Shown here: piece by piece, positions 17,474 through 26,190 of the stretch
Position numbering within the stretch: the first letter of the stretch is position 1
Layout of the letters: every line of letters starts with the position of its first letter
NCBI GenBank assembly: GCA_046309815.1
Contig: JBKCOJ010000011.1
Location: 1 to 64,000 of the forward strand
From: CAITNM01 sp021298215
GTDB lineage: Bacteria; Pseudomonadota; Alphaproteobacteria; Paracaedibacterales; CAITNM01
Length of the DNA: 64,000 nt
Direction: 5' to 3'
Position numbers and translations under genes: made by a program
The notes under the pieces: model-generated
Told to the model about the DNA's origin: nothing
The model's database searches: none
Seen by the model: the letters and a program-made list of their open reading frames with translations, nothing else

Positions 17474-18136
17474 GTGCAGCAAGGATTGTTGCCTTTAGAA
17501 TATACGCAAAGTTATTCATTATGTGACTTTGTTGTTGCGGAATGCAATCAAATGGCTTTCGAGCTATTTCATTCTGTACTTCAAGGAAGCATCAAAGATA
17601 AATTTATTTGTGTTTATGGTGAATCAGGTTGTGGAAAAACTCATCTCTTGCAGGGATTAGCAAGAGACTATGGCTTTTCTTACCATACTGCTAATCAAAT
17701 ATTTACAGCAAACCTTTGGGAGTGGGTATCGAACAGACAGGTTTTAATTCTTGATGATGCCCATAAGGTTGAAGACGATACCTGGTGGTTCCATCTTTAC
17801 AATTTAGTGAAAGAACAAGATAAATACTTACTTATTGGCTCAATTAAACCACCGACAATGTGGCCAGTTAAACTTGCTGATTGGCGTTCGCGTTTATCTA
17901 CTTTTATAAGTGCGGAAATGCGTAATCCTGATGATGATACGTTAAAAAGGGTTCTTGAAAAAATTTGGAAAGACAAAGGTATCATCGTTGATAATGCGAT
18001 TTTAGAGTATTTATCACGGCGAATTGATCGTAATTTTCCTGCAATATGCCAATGGGCAAATAAAATTGATACACTATCAGCTCAACAGCGGCGCTCTATT
18101 ACTATTAGTATGTTGCATCATCTTTTTGCAGCATGA
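17474..18136 (+). CDS. hdaA: DnaA-related regulator HdaA
   Basis: A 220-residue AAA+ protein of the Hda/HdaA family, which with the DNA polymerase sliding clamp promotes hydrolysis of ATP-DnaA and so limits initiation. Walker A is GESGCGKTH, Walker B is VLILDDAH, and WRSRLSTF contains the sensor/box VII region. The N terminus, QQGLLPLEY, fits the clamp-binding motif Hda uses to dock on the beta clamp. DnaA's C-terminal DNA-binding domain is absent, which separates it from DnaA. It starts with GTG at 17474. It overlaps priA by 4 nt (ATGA). Confidence 0.82.
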   Translation: MQQGLLPLEYTQSYSLCDFVVAECNQMAFELFHSVLQGSIKDKFICVYGESGCGKTHLLQGLARDYGFSYHTANQIFTANLWEWVSNRQVLILDDAHKVEDDTWWFHLYNLVKEQDKYLLIGSIKPPTMWPVKLADWRSRLSTFISAEMRNPDDDTLKRVLEKIWKDKGIIVDNAILEYLSRRIDRNFPAICQWANKIDTLSAQQRRSITISMLHHLFAA

Positions 18137-20082
18137 ATGTAGAAATAGTTGTTCCTTCTATCCTTAATAGTACGCTTACCTATATATGGCCTTTTAATGT
18201 CTTGCCGCAGGTTGGTCAGCTTGTAGAAGTCCCTTTAAAAAATAGCACGACAACTGGTATTATTTGGTCATTGGACCAGAAAGTTATAGATTTTAAACAT
18301 CAACTTAAAACAGTTTCTAGTTCTTATCCTCTGATTCTTCCAGTGAACTTCATTTGCTTTTTAAAAAAGTTCGCAGACTATACATTGACACCTCTTGGCG
18401 TACTTACTAAGCACGTTTTACCGAAACAAATAATATGCAAAGAAACTTATTCCTTTAAAGCCTATCACTTTATGGTGGCTGAATTAACCTCAGAGCAATG
18501 CTTTGCAAAAAATGCTCTTCTCGATCAAATTGATACTTTTAATGTGAGTTTATTAGATGGAGTTACAGGAAGTGGTAAAACAGAGATATACCTGGAAGTG
18601 GCAGCAGAAGTCTATAAAAGCAAAAAACAAGTTCTTATTCTACTGCCAGAGATTTCATTGACCGCCCAATTTTGTCAACGCCTTACGGAGCGATTTGGAG
18701 ACAAGCCATTAGTTTGGCATTCTCAAATTACTCCCAAACAAAGGAATTTTATTTGGCATCGAGTGCTTAGCGGTGAGCCTTGCATTATTCTGGGGGCTCG
18801 TTCGGCATTGTTTTTACCTTTTAGTCGGCTGGGATTGCTGATAATAGACGAAGAACATGATGCGTCTTATAAGCAAGAAGAAGTAATAATTTATAATGCC
18901 CGCGATATGGCTATTTTGCGTGCTAAAGAAGAAAATATACAAGCAATTCTAGTTTCTGCAACTCCAAGTCTTGAAACAATTCATAATGTGGCGCAGAAGA
19001 AATATAAACATATTCAGGTGACCAATCGGTTCTACAAAGCTTCTCTTCCAGAAGTTAAGATTTTGTCGATGCGTGCTTTAAAAAAAGAAGAGAGAACTTC
19101 TCAGTGGATTCATCCTTCTCTTTTCCAGGAAATACAAAATCGCCTTCTAAAAAAAGAGCAAAGTTTATTATTTCTAAATAGGCGAGGGTATGCGCCTTTA
19201 ACTATTTGTAGTAATTGCGGCTTTAAAATTATTTGTACTGCTTGCGATGTCGCATTGGTTCAGCATAAAAATCAACCACGGCTTCATTGTCATTACTGTG
19301 ATTATACTCAGCCTATTCCTGAAGCATGCCCGCAATGTTTGCAACCAGATCTTACTCCTTGTGGGCCTGGAGTGGAAAGGCTAAGCGAAGAGTTAGTTAG
19401 GTTATTACCTGAAACTAAAGTCTTGAGTGTAACAAGTGATTTGGTAAATACACCCAAACGTACTCAAGAGATGGTTGATAAAATACAGAATAATGAGATT
19501 GATGTCGTTGTTGCAACACAAATGTTGAGCAAAGGGTATCATTTTTCTAATATTACATTGGTGGGAGTAATTGATGCTGATATGGGTCTTAATGGACCTG
19601 ATTTGAGGTGCGCTGAGAGAACATATCAGCAATTACATCAGGTGGCAGGTAGATGCGGAAGAGAACACAAGCCAGGAGTTGTTTATTTGCAAACCTATGA
19701 GCCTGAACATTTAGTTATTAAAGCTGTAGCTCATTGGGATCGAGAAAGTTTTATTGATTTTGAATTGGATGATCGTGAGCATCATTATATGCCACCATTT
19801 GGGCGATTAACTTCATTATTAATTAGTGGAGTCAACAATTTGGAGACGACAAAATTCTGTCGACAGCTTCTAAAAGCCGCTCCAATTCATGGCCAGGTAA
19901 CTGTTATGGGGCCGGTTCCGGCACCTTTTTCAAAGTTAAAAAATCAATTTAGATGGAGATTTTTGCTAAAATATCCGAGGGATTTCTCTATTCAAGTTTT
20001 TATAAAATTTTGGCTAGAGCAGGTCAAAAAACCTTATAATATCAGGCTCATTATAGATATTGATCCGCAATCATTTCACTAA
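18133..20082 (+). CDS. priA: Primosomal protein N' (replication restart helicase)
   Basis: A 649-residue superfamily 2 helicase that recognises stalled forks and reloads the replicative helicase. The N-terminal 3'-DNA-binding domain covers ~residues 1-100. Walker A GVTGSGKT is at 143-150 and DEEH at 239-242. Eight zinc-binding cysteines are in four CxxC pairs (CSNC, CTAC, CHYC, CPQC) at ~357-400. Motifs V-VI include ATQMLSKGYHF and HQVAGRCGR. It is somewhat shorter than E. coli PriA but complete. It converges on xerC with no intergenic base. Confidence 0.93.
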   Translation: MNVEIVVPSILNSTLTYIWPFNVLPQVGQLVEVPLKNSTTTGIIWSLDQKVIDFKHQLKTVSSSYPLILPVNFICFLKKFADYTLTPLGVLTKHVLPKQIICKETYSFKAYHFMVAELTSEQCFAKNALLDQIDTFNVSLLDGVTGSGKTEIYLEVAAEVYKSKKQVLILLPEISLTAQFCQRLTERFGDKPLVWHSQITPKQRNFIWHRVLSGEPCIILGARSALFLPFSRLGLLIIDEEHDASYKQEEVIIYNARDMAILRAKEENIQAILVSATPSLETIHNVAQKKYKHIQVTNRFYKASLPEVKILSMRALKKEERTSQWIHPSLFQEIQNRLLKKEQSLLFLNRRGYAPLTICSNCGFKIICTACDVALVQHKNQPRLHCHYCDYTQPIPEACPQCLQPDLTPCGPGVERLSEELVRLLPETKVLSVTSDLVNTPKRTQEMVDKIQNNEIDVVVATQMLSKGYHFSNITLVGVIDADMGLNGPDLRCAERTYQQLHQVAGRCGREHKPGVVYLQTYEPEHLVIKAVAHWDRESFIDFELDDREHHYMPPFGRLTSLLISGVNNLETTKFCRQLLKAAPIHGQVTVMGPVPAPFSKLKNQFRWRFLLKYPRDFSIQVFIKFWLEQVKKPYNIRLIIDIDPQSFH

Positions 20083-20991
20083 TTATTTTTTTGCTCTAGG
20101 GTGGGCTGATTTATATGTATTCATCATGCTCATCTCGTCTATTTGTGTATAAATTTGAGTTGAAGAAAGTGACGAATGACCCAATAGTTCTTGTATTCCT
20201 CTTAAGTCATGAGAAGACTGCATTAAATGAGTGGCGCAACTATGTCGTAAAGCATGAGGGGTTAAGGATTCAGGCATTCCTGTAGATCTTCTAAAATCTC
20301 GTAATATTTTTTGTACAACAGCTGCCTGAAGGCGCTTTCCCTTTTCGCCAAAAAAGATAGGTGATTCTGGGTGAGATAAGAATGGCTGCTCTTTTAAATA
20401 TAATAATATTTTTTCTTTAGTTGAAGAATCTATAGGCACTTGACGAACCTTGGATCTTTTTCCTATTACCGTTATGAATTGAGTGTTAGATAGTGATTTC
20501 TGATTGAGGCTTAACGCTTCACTGATACGTATTCCAGTAAAATACAGAAGTTGAATCAATGCTTGATTTCGTAGCCCGACCCAGGGGGAGTGACTCATAT
20601 TATGAATTGTATCGGTTATCAGAAGTGCTTGATCAATACTAATGGGTCGAGGTAAAGTCTTTTGAAGTTTAGGTGAACGCACATGAAAAAAAGCGTGATC
20701 ATTTAAAATATTTTGCTCTAGAAGAAATTCAGAGAAATTTTTTAATCCAGCCAAACCTCTTGCTGAAGATCTTGTATTTATACCCTTTTTGCGTCGAAAA
20801 AGTAACCAAGCACGAATGTCTTGAGATTTAAGAGATTTAAAATTTTCAAGATTGAGTTGTTGATTATTGTAATCTTCAAAAAAATTTTTAAAATCAAATA
20901 AATCTTGGGTATAGGCCTTAATGGTATGAGGGGAGTGATTAAGAGTATTTAATTTTTGCTGCCATTGATGAATAAGTGCTTCTAAATTCAT
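20083..20991 (-). CDS. xerC: Tyrosine recombinase XerC
   Basis: A 302-residue site-specific tyrosine recombinase that resolves chromosome dimers at dif together with XerD. The N-terminal SAM-like core-binding domain covers ~residues 5-95. The catalytic set is complete: Arg155 (TGIRISEAL), Lys181 in the GKRSKVRQVP hairpin, His246 and Arg249 (HALRH), His272 (LGHSSL) and Tyr281 (IYTQ). XerC is preferred over XerD on overall feel of the N-terminal domain, but the two are hard to tell apart by eye. No partner gene, integron or phage gene flanks it, so a chromosomal Xer role fits better than an integrase. Confidence 0.82.
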   Translation of the reverse strand: MNLEALIHQWQQKLNTLNHSPHTIKAYTQDLFDFKNFFEDYNNQQLNLENFKSLKSQDIRAWLLFRRKKGINTRSSARGLAGLKNFSEFLLEQNILNDHAFFHVRSPKLQKTLPRPISIDQALLITDTIHNMSHSPWVGLRNQALIQLLYFTGIRISEALSLNQKSLSNTQFITVIGKRSKVRQVPIDSSTKEKILLYLKEQPFLSHPESPIFFGEKGKRLQAAVVQKILRDFRRSTGMPESLTPHALRHSCATHLMQSSHDLRGIQELLGHSSLSSTQIYTQIDEMSMMNTYKSAHPRAKK

Positions 20992-21047
20992 TAATTTTTA
21001 AAACCTTTTTTTTACGATAAATCTAGCACGATTAATTTAATCTATCA

Positions 21048-22475
21048 TTGTCAGAACGTTTTGAAGAGATATTACTTGCAAAAGGAATTGTGACTCCTGA
21101 TCAACTTCATATTGCTTTAATTGAGCAAGAAAAGCAAAAAGATCAATTAGGAGATATACTTATAGATTTGAAGTTTGTTGCTCCATCAGTAGTTGGGAAC
21201 TTGATGAGCCAGGTTTCAGGATATGATTATATTGATTTGCTTACATTTCCAATAGAGAATGAATTGATTGCTCAGTTTGGCAAAGAGTTTTGCGAAAGAT
21301 ATCAAGTGATACCTTTTTCTTTAAATGAATCTTTGCATGTAGCAATGTTGGATCCTGAAAATGTTATGATTCAAGATCTTGTAAAAAAAAGGTCTCGAGA
21401 GCTTTTAAAAAATAATGCGGCTTGGACTTTTCATTATACAAATAAGATTTCCTTAATGCAGGCGTTAAAGCAAACATATCAAACATCTAAAAATGTTGCT
21501 GATGCTACATTTGAGAAGTTTTTTGTAAATATACTTAATGAAGCTTTTTCTAGAAATGCTTCTGATATCCATTTTGTGCCTCTTGAAAAAATGGTGTTGG
21601 TGAAATTTCGCATATATGGAGAGCTGGAAATTTACCAACACATTGAGAAAGTTATTTTTGATAAAATTCTTGTACGCTTTAAAATTTTATCTCACCTGGA
21701 TATTACTGAACGTCGCAGGCCTCAATCTGGTGGGTGTATTTTAACAATTCATGACACTCAAGTTGATTGCCGAGTTTCTTTTCATCCCTGCTTGTGGGGG
21801 GAAAGTTTAGTGGTTAGGCTTTTATCAACAAACAGAGATGTGCTGATTTTAGATAATTTAGGGTTTTCTAAAAAGCAGGCGCAAGTTTTACGTAATCTTG
21901 TTAAAAATCCTTCAGGCTTATTTCTAATCTGTGGACCAACCGGATCTGGAAAAACAACAACATTACATGCTCTCATCCAGTTATGTGATCATGTTAAGAA
22001 GAATATTATGACCTTAGAGCAGCCAATTGAGTATAGGGTCGATGGTATAAGGCAGACGGAAATAAAAGAGGGTGGAGTTTTAGATTTTGCGGAGGGGGTC
22101 CGATCTATGTTGAGACATGATCCAGATATTTTATTAATCGGGGAGATAAGGGATGAGAATACGGCTAAGATAGCATTGCGAGCTTCTATGACTGGACATC
22201 TGGTACTGGCGACGCTGCATGCAAGCTGTCCATTTACAGTACCTGCTCGTTTGATTGATTTAGGTATTTCTCCTAGCTTACTGAGCGGTCAAATTCTAGC
22301 TGTCTTAAACCAAGAGTTAATATCTTTTGAAAATAAAAGAAAGGCCATAGGGCAGGTAGTCATTTTTACAGATGAAATGCATAATATTGTTAGTCAGGGT
22401 GGTGATAGAGTAAAACTCCGTGATTTGCATATGCGCTCAACAGGGAAAAGCACTAAAGTGCTTAGCTCAGAGTAA
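21048..22475 (+). CDS. GspE/PilB-type secretion ATPase, orphan
   Basis: A 475-residue type II secretion or type IV pilus assembly ATPase. Residues ~1-140 form an N1-like domain (GDILIDLKFVAPSVV). The ATPase core has Walker A GPTGSGKTTT at 296-305, the Asp-box region TLEQPIEYR (Gln for the usual Asp), Walker B DILLIGEIRDENTA and the His box TGHLVLATLHA. The four-Cys zinc motif of the GspE/PilB C terminus is absent and the tail is short. The start is TTG at 21048 with no strong Shine-Dalgarno; no earlier start exists in frame. No other pilus or type II genes are in the window. The 3' end overlaps map by 14 nt. Confidence 0.78.
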   Translation: MSERFEEILLAKGIVTPDQLHIALIEQEKQKDQLGDILIDLKFVAPSVVGNLMSQVSGYDYIDLLTFPIENELIAQFGKEFCERYQVIPFSLNESLHVAMLDPENVMIQDLVKKRSRELLKNNAAWTFHYTNKISLMQALKQTYQTSKNVADATFEKFFVNILNEAFSRNASDIHFVPLEKMVLVKFRIYGELEIYQHIEKVIFDKILVRFKILSHLDITERRRPQSGGCILTIHDTQVDCRVSFHPCLWGESLVVRLLSTNRDVLILDNLGFSKKQAQVLRNLVKNPSGLFLICGPTGSGKTTTLHALIQLCDHVKKNIMTLEQPIEYRVDGIRQTEIKEGGVLDFAEGVRSMLRHDPDILLIGEIRDENTAKIALRASMTGHLVLATLHASCPFTVPARLIDLGISPSLLSGQILAVLNQELISFENKRKAIGQVVIFTDEMHNIVSQGGDRVKLRDLHMRSTGKSTKVLSSE

Positions 22476-23277
22476 AAATCTCATACCCAGTAGAAGTTAC
22501 GCCTACAGTATGTTCCCATTGTGCTGATAAAGACATATCACGCGTTACGGCGGTCCATCCATCATCCAGGATTTTAATGGCGAATTTTCCCGCGTTAATC
22601 ATTGGTTCAATGGTAAAAAACATTCCTTGTTTGAGTTCTAGTCCATGGCCAGCTTTTCCATAATGTACAACGCTCGGATTGCTATGGAAAACTCTTCCTA
22701 TACCATGACCGCAAAAATCACGTACGACAGAAAAGCCATTTGATTCGGCGTGTTTTTGAATAACATGACCAATATCTCCAAGTGTTGCGCCGGGTTTTAC
22801 TGTTTCGATTCCACGCATCATAGCTTCATATGTTACATCTACCAATTTACGTCCGCGGACTCCTACTTTACCAATGCAGAACATACGGCTTGTATCACCA
22901 TGCCAACCGTCTAAGAGGACAGTTACATCTATATTGATGATATCTCCATCCCTAAGTTTCTTTTGTCCTGGTATACCATGGCAAACTACGTGATTAATTG
23001 ATGTGCATATAGATTTAGGATATCCTCTATAGCCTAGAGGAGCAGGTTTTGCATTGTGCTGAATGATATAATCATGACAAAGTTTATCAAGCTCTTCTGT
23101 TGATATGCCTTCTTTAACAAAAGGGGCGATATAATCAAGTGTCTGAGATGCAAGTTTCCCAGCTTTACGCATAGCTTGGAAATCAGCTTCACTATGAATA
23201 ACAATATGCTCGTCTTCATGTTCATCATGATCATGCTGGCAGTGTTCGCTGTGCACGTGGTGATATTGATTAATCAT
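22462..23277 (-). CDS. map: Methionine aminopeptidase, type I
   Basis: A 271-residue metallopeptidase that removes the initiator Met. Two Asp metal ligands lie 11 residues apart in NIDVTVLLDGWHGDTS; the others are in GHGIGRVFH (His), FFTIEPM (Glu) and AQWEHTV (Glu). The first ~25 residues are an unusual His/Asp/Glu-rich stretch (HHVHSEHCQHDHDEHEDEH) not part of the catalytic fold and possibly metal-binding. ATG 23277 is preferred over the in-frame TTG at 23292 because AGGGG lies just upstream of it. The leader is only a few bases from the terminator-like hairpin at 23291-23315. Confidence 0.92.
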   Translation of the reverse strand: MINQYHHVHSEHCQHDHDEHEDEHIVIHSEADFQAMRKAGKLASQTLDYIAPFVKEGISTEELDKLCHDYIIQHNAKPAPLGYRGYPKSICTSINHVVCHGIPGQKKLRDGDIINIDVTVLLDGWHGDTSRMFCIGKVGVRGRKLVDVTYEAMMRGIETVKPGATLGDIGHVIQKHAESNGFSVVRDFCGHGIGRVFHSNPSVVHYGKAGHGLELKQGMFFTIEPMINAGKFAIKILDDGWTAVTRDMSLSAQWEHTVGVTSTGYEIFTLS

Positions 23278-23290
23278 AAATACCCCTGTC

Positions 23291-23315
23291 AAAAAAATAG
23301 GGGCTTTCGCCCCCT
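23291..23315 (-). terminator. Rho-independent terminator after rpsD
   Basis: Read on the minus strand: a GGGGC/GCCCC stem extended by flanking T-A pairs, a short GAAA-type loop, then TATTTTTTT (complement of the A run 23291-23297). This is the textbook pattern for rpsD termination. It lies only about 14 nt upstream of the map ATG, so map needs either readthrough or a promoter inside this short gap. Confidence 0.85.
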
Positions 23316-23336
23316 AATTATTACACAAAGAAAAAA

Positions 23337-23951
23337 CTAACGAGAGTAGAATTCGATTACAAGATGTGGCTCCATTTGCACAGGATATGGAACATCTGCA
23401 AGCTTTGGTCCTCTAACGAATTTTCCTTTTAATACCTTTTGATCAACTTCCATATAGTCAGGAATATCACGTTCTGCTAGTGCAGCAGCAGCCAGAACAT
23501 TTACATTTTCTTTCATGCTGCTCATAACTGAAATCTCATCGCCATCTTTTACAAGATAAGAAGGAATATTAACGCGTTGACCGTTAACAGCTATATGACC
23601 ATGATTTACTATTTGTCTCGCTGCAAAAACTGTTGAAACAAACTTCATGCGGTAAACAACAGCATCCAAACGACGTTCTAACAGTTCAATTAGATTTTCA
23701 GAAGTATCTCCACGGCGACGAATAGCTTCTTGGTAGAAACGTCGGAACTGACGTTCGCTAATATTTCCGTAATATCCTTTTAGTTTTTGCTTCGCTCTAA
23801 GCTGCACTCCATAATCAGAAGGCTTGCTGCGTTGTTGGCCGTGTTGACCAGGTCCATAATTACGCGCATTAAATGGGCTTTTTGCTCTTCCCCATAAATT
23901 AACGCCCAATCTACGATCAATTTTATGTTTGGCGGAAACTCGCTTAGTCAT
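23337..23951 (-). CDS. rpsD: 30S ribosomal protein S4
   Basis: A 204-residue primary 16S rRNA-binding protein that nucleates assembly of the 30S body and contributes to decoding accuracy. It has the N-terminal KHKIDRRLGVNLWGRAKSP, the linker QLRAKQKLKGYYGN, and the S4 RNA-binding domain ERRLDAVVYRMKF with ARQIVNHGHIAVNG, which are typical of alphaproteobacterial S4. The zinc-binding cysteines of some S4 proteins are absent. It stands alone, with a candidate promoter upstream and a strong terminator downstream. Confidence 0.97.
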   Translation of the reverse strand: MTKRVSAKHKIDRRLGVNLWGRAKSPFNARNYGPGQHGQQRSKPSDYGVQLRAKQKLKGYYGNISERQFRRFYQEAIRRRGDTSENLIELLERRLDAVVYRMKFVSTVFAARQIVNHGHIAVNGQRVNIPSYLVKDGDEISVMSSMKENVNVLAAAALAERDIPDYMEVDQKVLKGKFVRGPKLADVPYPVQMEPHLVIEFYSR

Positions 23952-23995
23952 CTAGGTTCCAAATCCTTGTAAGTAACAATTATCAAAAGTATTCA

Positions 23996-24025
23996 TTTTT
24001 AGCCTGAAATAAAGAAGTTTGTCAA
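23996..24025 (-). promoter_or_regulatory. Candidate promoter for rpsD
   Basis: On the minus strand a perfect TTGACA (24020-24025) is followed after 18 nt by TAAAAA (23996-24001), about 45 nt upstream of the rpsD ATG. The -35 is exact, but the -10 matches consensus only partly. Confidence 0.45.
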
Positions 24026-24033
24026 TAAAAACC

Positions 24034-24354
24034 TCAGAACGGGAGTTTTAATCCTGGGATATTTAATCCTCCGGTTATGCTTGACATTTCCTTATTTATG
24101 CTCTCTTCAGCTTTATTTTTCGCGTCATTAAATGAGGCAATAATTAGGTCTTCTAGCATTTCAACATCATCTGTATTAACGATAGAAGGATCAATTTTTA
24201 AGCGCAATAATTGTCCTTTTCCATTAACGGTAGCAACGACCATTCCACCGCCTGCACTGCCTTCTTGAGTAATTGATTCGCTCTTTTCTTGAATTTCCTG
24301 CATTTTCTGTTGCATTTGTTGTGCTTGCTTGAAAATCTGATTCATATTTTTCAT
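24034..24354 (-). CDS. ybaB: YbaB/EbfC nucleoid-associated protein
   Basis: A 106-residue small DNA-binding protein of the YbaB/EbfC family, which acts as a dimer on the nucleoid. The N-terminal Gln/Met-rich helix (FKQAQQMQQKMQEIQE), then GMVVATVNGKGQLLRLKIDP, and the Gly/Pro-rich C terminus GLNIPGLKLPF are typical. AGGAGA is placed properly before the ATG. It lies 8 nt after dnaX on the same strand, the classical dnaX-ybaB arrangement; recR, the usual third gene, is not adjacent. Confidence 0.93.
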   Translation of the reverse strand: MKNMNQIFKQAQQMQQKMQEIQEKSESITQEGSAGGGMVVATVNGKGQLLRLKIDPSIVNTDDVEMLEDLIIASFNDAKNKAEESINKEMSSITGGLNIPGLKLPF

Positions 24355-24362
24355 AAATTCTC

Positions 24363-25895
24363 CTAATTTATAGTCATCTTTGCATCTGGGAAAATCTGTA
24401 ATATCTCTTGAATTAGTGGATGTTCCAGTGCTTGTTGTCGGAAAGTTTCTCTCTCAATTGCTCGTGCTTGAACTATTGTTGGGGTGCTATTGTCTTGCAC
24501 AACTTCAATTTTCCACGATTGCTTGGTAATACGTTCACATGCTGTTTTTAAAAGGGTTGCGAAATTTTTAGGAGCTCGCACACCAAGACTACACGTTAAG
24601 CTGCCGGGGCTATATGAAACTAAATGAACATCATGCAATATATGTCCATGGAGTAGGCCTTCCTTAGCCTGCAAAAGTAATTCGGCCATTGCTTCAAATG
24701 TTTGAGGTAGAGCAGCCATGGTGTTGCTTGGAGATGTATTTTGCGGGTTTTTATTATCAATTGTTGTTGGGGGTGTTTTTAAAATATCTTTCACAAAAAT
24801 TAAACGCATTAGCGCGATGTCTAATGTTTGGCATGGTTGGGAGCTATTCTTAATTTCTTCATAAGATTTTTGCATCAAATCCCAACACTGTAGTAGGACG
24901 CTGATGGGCAATAAAGCAGCTAAATGTTTGCCTTTTTCTCTGTCAATTTCTGGCCAAGCAACATCATTTATTATGGATGGAACACTTTTTAGACAAATAA
25001 TCCAATACAAAATATTTATAAGATCTTGAGCAATCAACAATGGATCGCCGCTGTTTTCATAAAGCATATGTAAATTTTTGAGGGACTCCTCAAGCTTTCC
25101 CTGAAAAAGTAGATCAAGAATATCAAATAATTTATCTCGGTTACTAAGACCTAACATAGACTGCACAATTTCTGTTGAAATAGAGTTGTCTCCGCTCAAC
25201 ATGATTGCTTGATCTAATAAGCTTAAAGCATCTCTCATGGATCCATCAGCAGCTCTTGCGATAGTTACTAGTGCATCTTGTTCTGCTGTTATATTTTCGT
25301 TTTTCAAAATATTTTGTAAATGGTTGGCGATAGTCGAGGACTGCATTGTTGCCAAATCAAATCGCATGCACCTGGAAATTATTGTGTCGGGGATTTTTTT
25401 AATTTCTGTCGTTGCTAGAACAAACTTCACATGGAGTGGTGGCTCTTCCAGAGTTTTTAAAAGAGCATTAAATGCTGATTTTGACAACATATGTACTTCG
25501 TCAATGATAAAAATTTTATAGCGTCCTTGAACAGCTTTATATTGCGATGATTCTGTTAATTCCCGCATATCATCTACGCCGGTATGACTTGCTGCATCTA
25601 TTTCAATCACGTCCATATGACGATCTGCGAGAATTCCTTGGCAAGATAAGCAAGTATCACAAGGAATAATTTGTGGCTGGGTAAGATCTCCATTTGCACC
25701 AAGACAATTTAAGCTTTTTGCAATAATACGAGCGGTTGTTGTTTTTCCAACTCCTCGAATTCCATGCAGCAAAATAGCGTGAGGTATGGTATTCTGGGTG
25801 AAGGAATTTTTTAGGCTTTGTACTAAATTGTCTTGCCCTATTAACTGATCAAGGTTTTGAGGGCGGTATTTACGAGCTAAAACACGATATGACAT
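24363..25895 (-). CDS. dnaX: DNA polymerase III subunit gamma/tau
   Basis: A 510-residue clamp-loader ATPase. The opening MSYRVLARKYRPQNLDQLIGQ is diagnostic. Walker A is GIRGVGKTT, the zinc module has C-x2-C pairs near ~85-100 (CDTCLSC), Walker B is IIDEVHML, and the sensor-1 SRC motif is in IISRCMRFD. The C-terminal region (~375-510) is short compared with E. coli tau, so the helicase- and polymerase-binding extension appears reduced. I did not identify a programmed frameshift signal. The SRP RNA gene lies just upstream on the same strand. Confidence 0.94.
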   Translation of the reverse strand: MSYRVLARKYRPQNLDQLIGQDNLVQSLKNSFTQNTIPHAILLHGIRGVGKTTTARIIAKSLNCLGANGDLTQPQIIPCDTCLSCQGILADRHMDVIEIDAASHTGVDDMRELTESSQYKAVQGRYKIFIIDEVHMLSKSAFNALLKTLEEPPLHVKFVLATTEIKKIPDTIISRCMRFDLATMQSSTIANHLQNILKNENITAEQDALVTIARAADGSMRDALSLLDQAIMLSGDNSISTEIVQSMLGLSNRDKLFDILDLLFQGKLEESLKNLHMLYENSGDPLLIAQDLINILYWIICLKSVPSIINDVAWPEIDREKGKHLAALLPISVLLQCWDLMQKSYEEIKNSSQPCQTLDIALMRLIFVKDILKTPPTTIDNKNPQNTSPSNTMAALPQTFEAMAELLLQAKEGLLHGHILHDVHLVSYSPGSLTCSLGVRAPKNFATLLKTACERITKQSWKIEVVQDNSTPTIVQARAIERETFRQQALEHPLIQEILQIFPDAKMTIN

Positions 25896-25911
25896 AATTT
25901 TCCTTAAAATT

Positions 25912-26000
25912 GAAGGCTGCGCTGACCCAAACTCTGATCGTTACGGCTGCTTTCTTCCGAACCTGACCGAGTTAGCGAAGAATTTGTCCAGGCAACCTTC
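25912..26000 (-). ncRNA. ffs: Signal recognition particle 4.5S-type RNA
   Basis: Read on the minus strand this 89-nt RNA contains the conserved apical domain: GGTCAGGTTCGGAAGAAAGC with the GGAA tetraloop and flanking symmetric loops that bind Ffh. The ends pair over nine positions (GAAGGTTGC with GCAGCCTTC, one G-U). It is the short bacterial form without an Alu domain. It is the RNA core of the SRP that targets membrane proteins co-translationally. It lies 16 nt upstream of dnaX, a common alphaproteobacterial neighbour. Confidence 0.94.
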
Positions 26001-26190
26001 ACATGAAAAATATCATGGTTTTTTAAAAATTGGAATGAAATTAATATGAAATACTCAGGCTCAAATATTTTTTGGTGTTCATGCTAATTAGTATTGCCAT
26101 AGCCTGCTCATTTATATCATTCTCTCATTCATTATAAGTCACCAAAATAAGAAAAAAGGTCTTTTTCGCATCCAAATTTTACTCGCTACC

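Noticed and set aside
20083..20991. Phage integrase
   Set aside because: No phage or mobile genes nearby, no att-like repeat, and the size fits chromosomal XerC/D.
22448..22463. Terminator at the end of the gspE-like gene
   Set aside because: A 6-bp hairpin exists but is not followed by a T tract on either strand.
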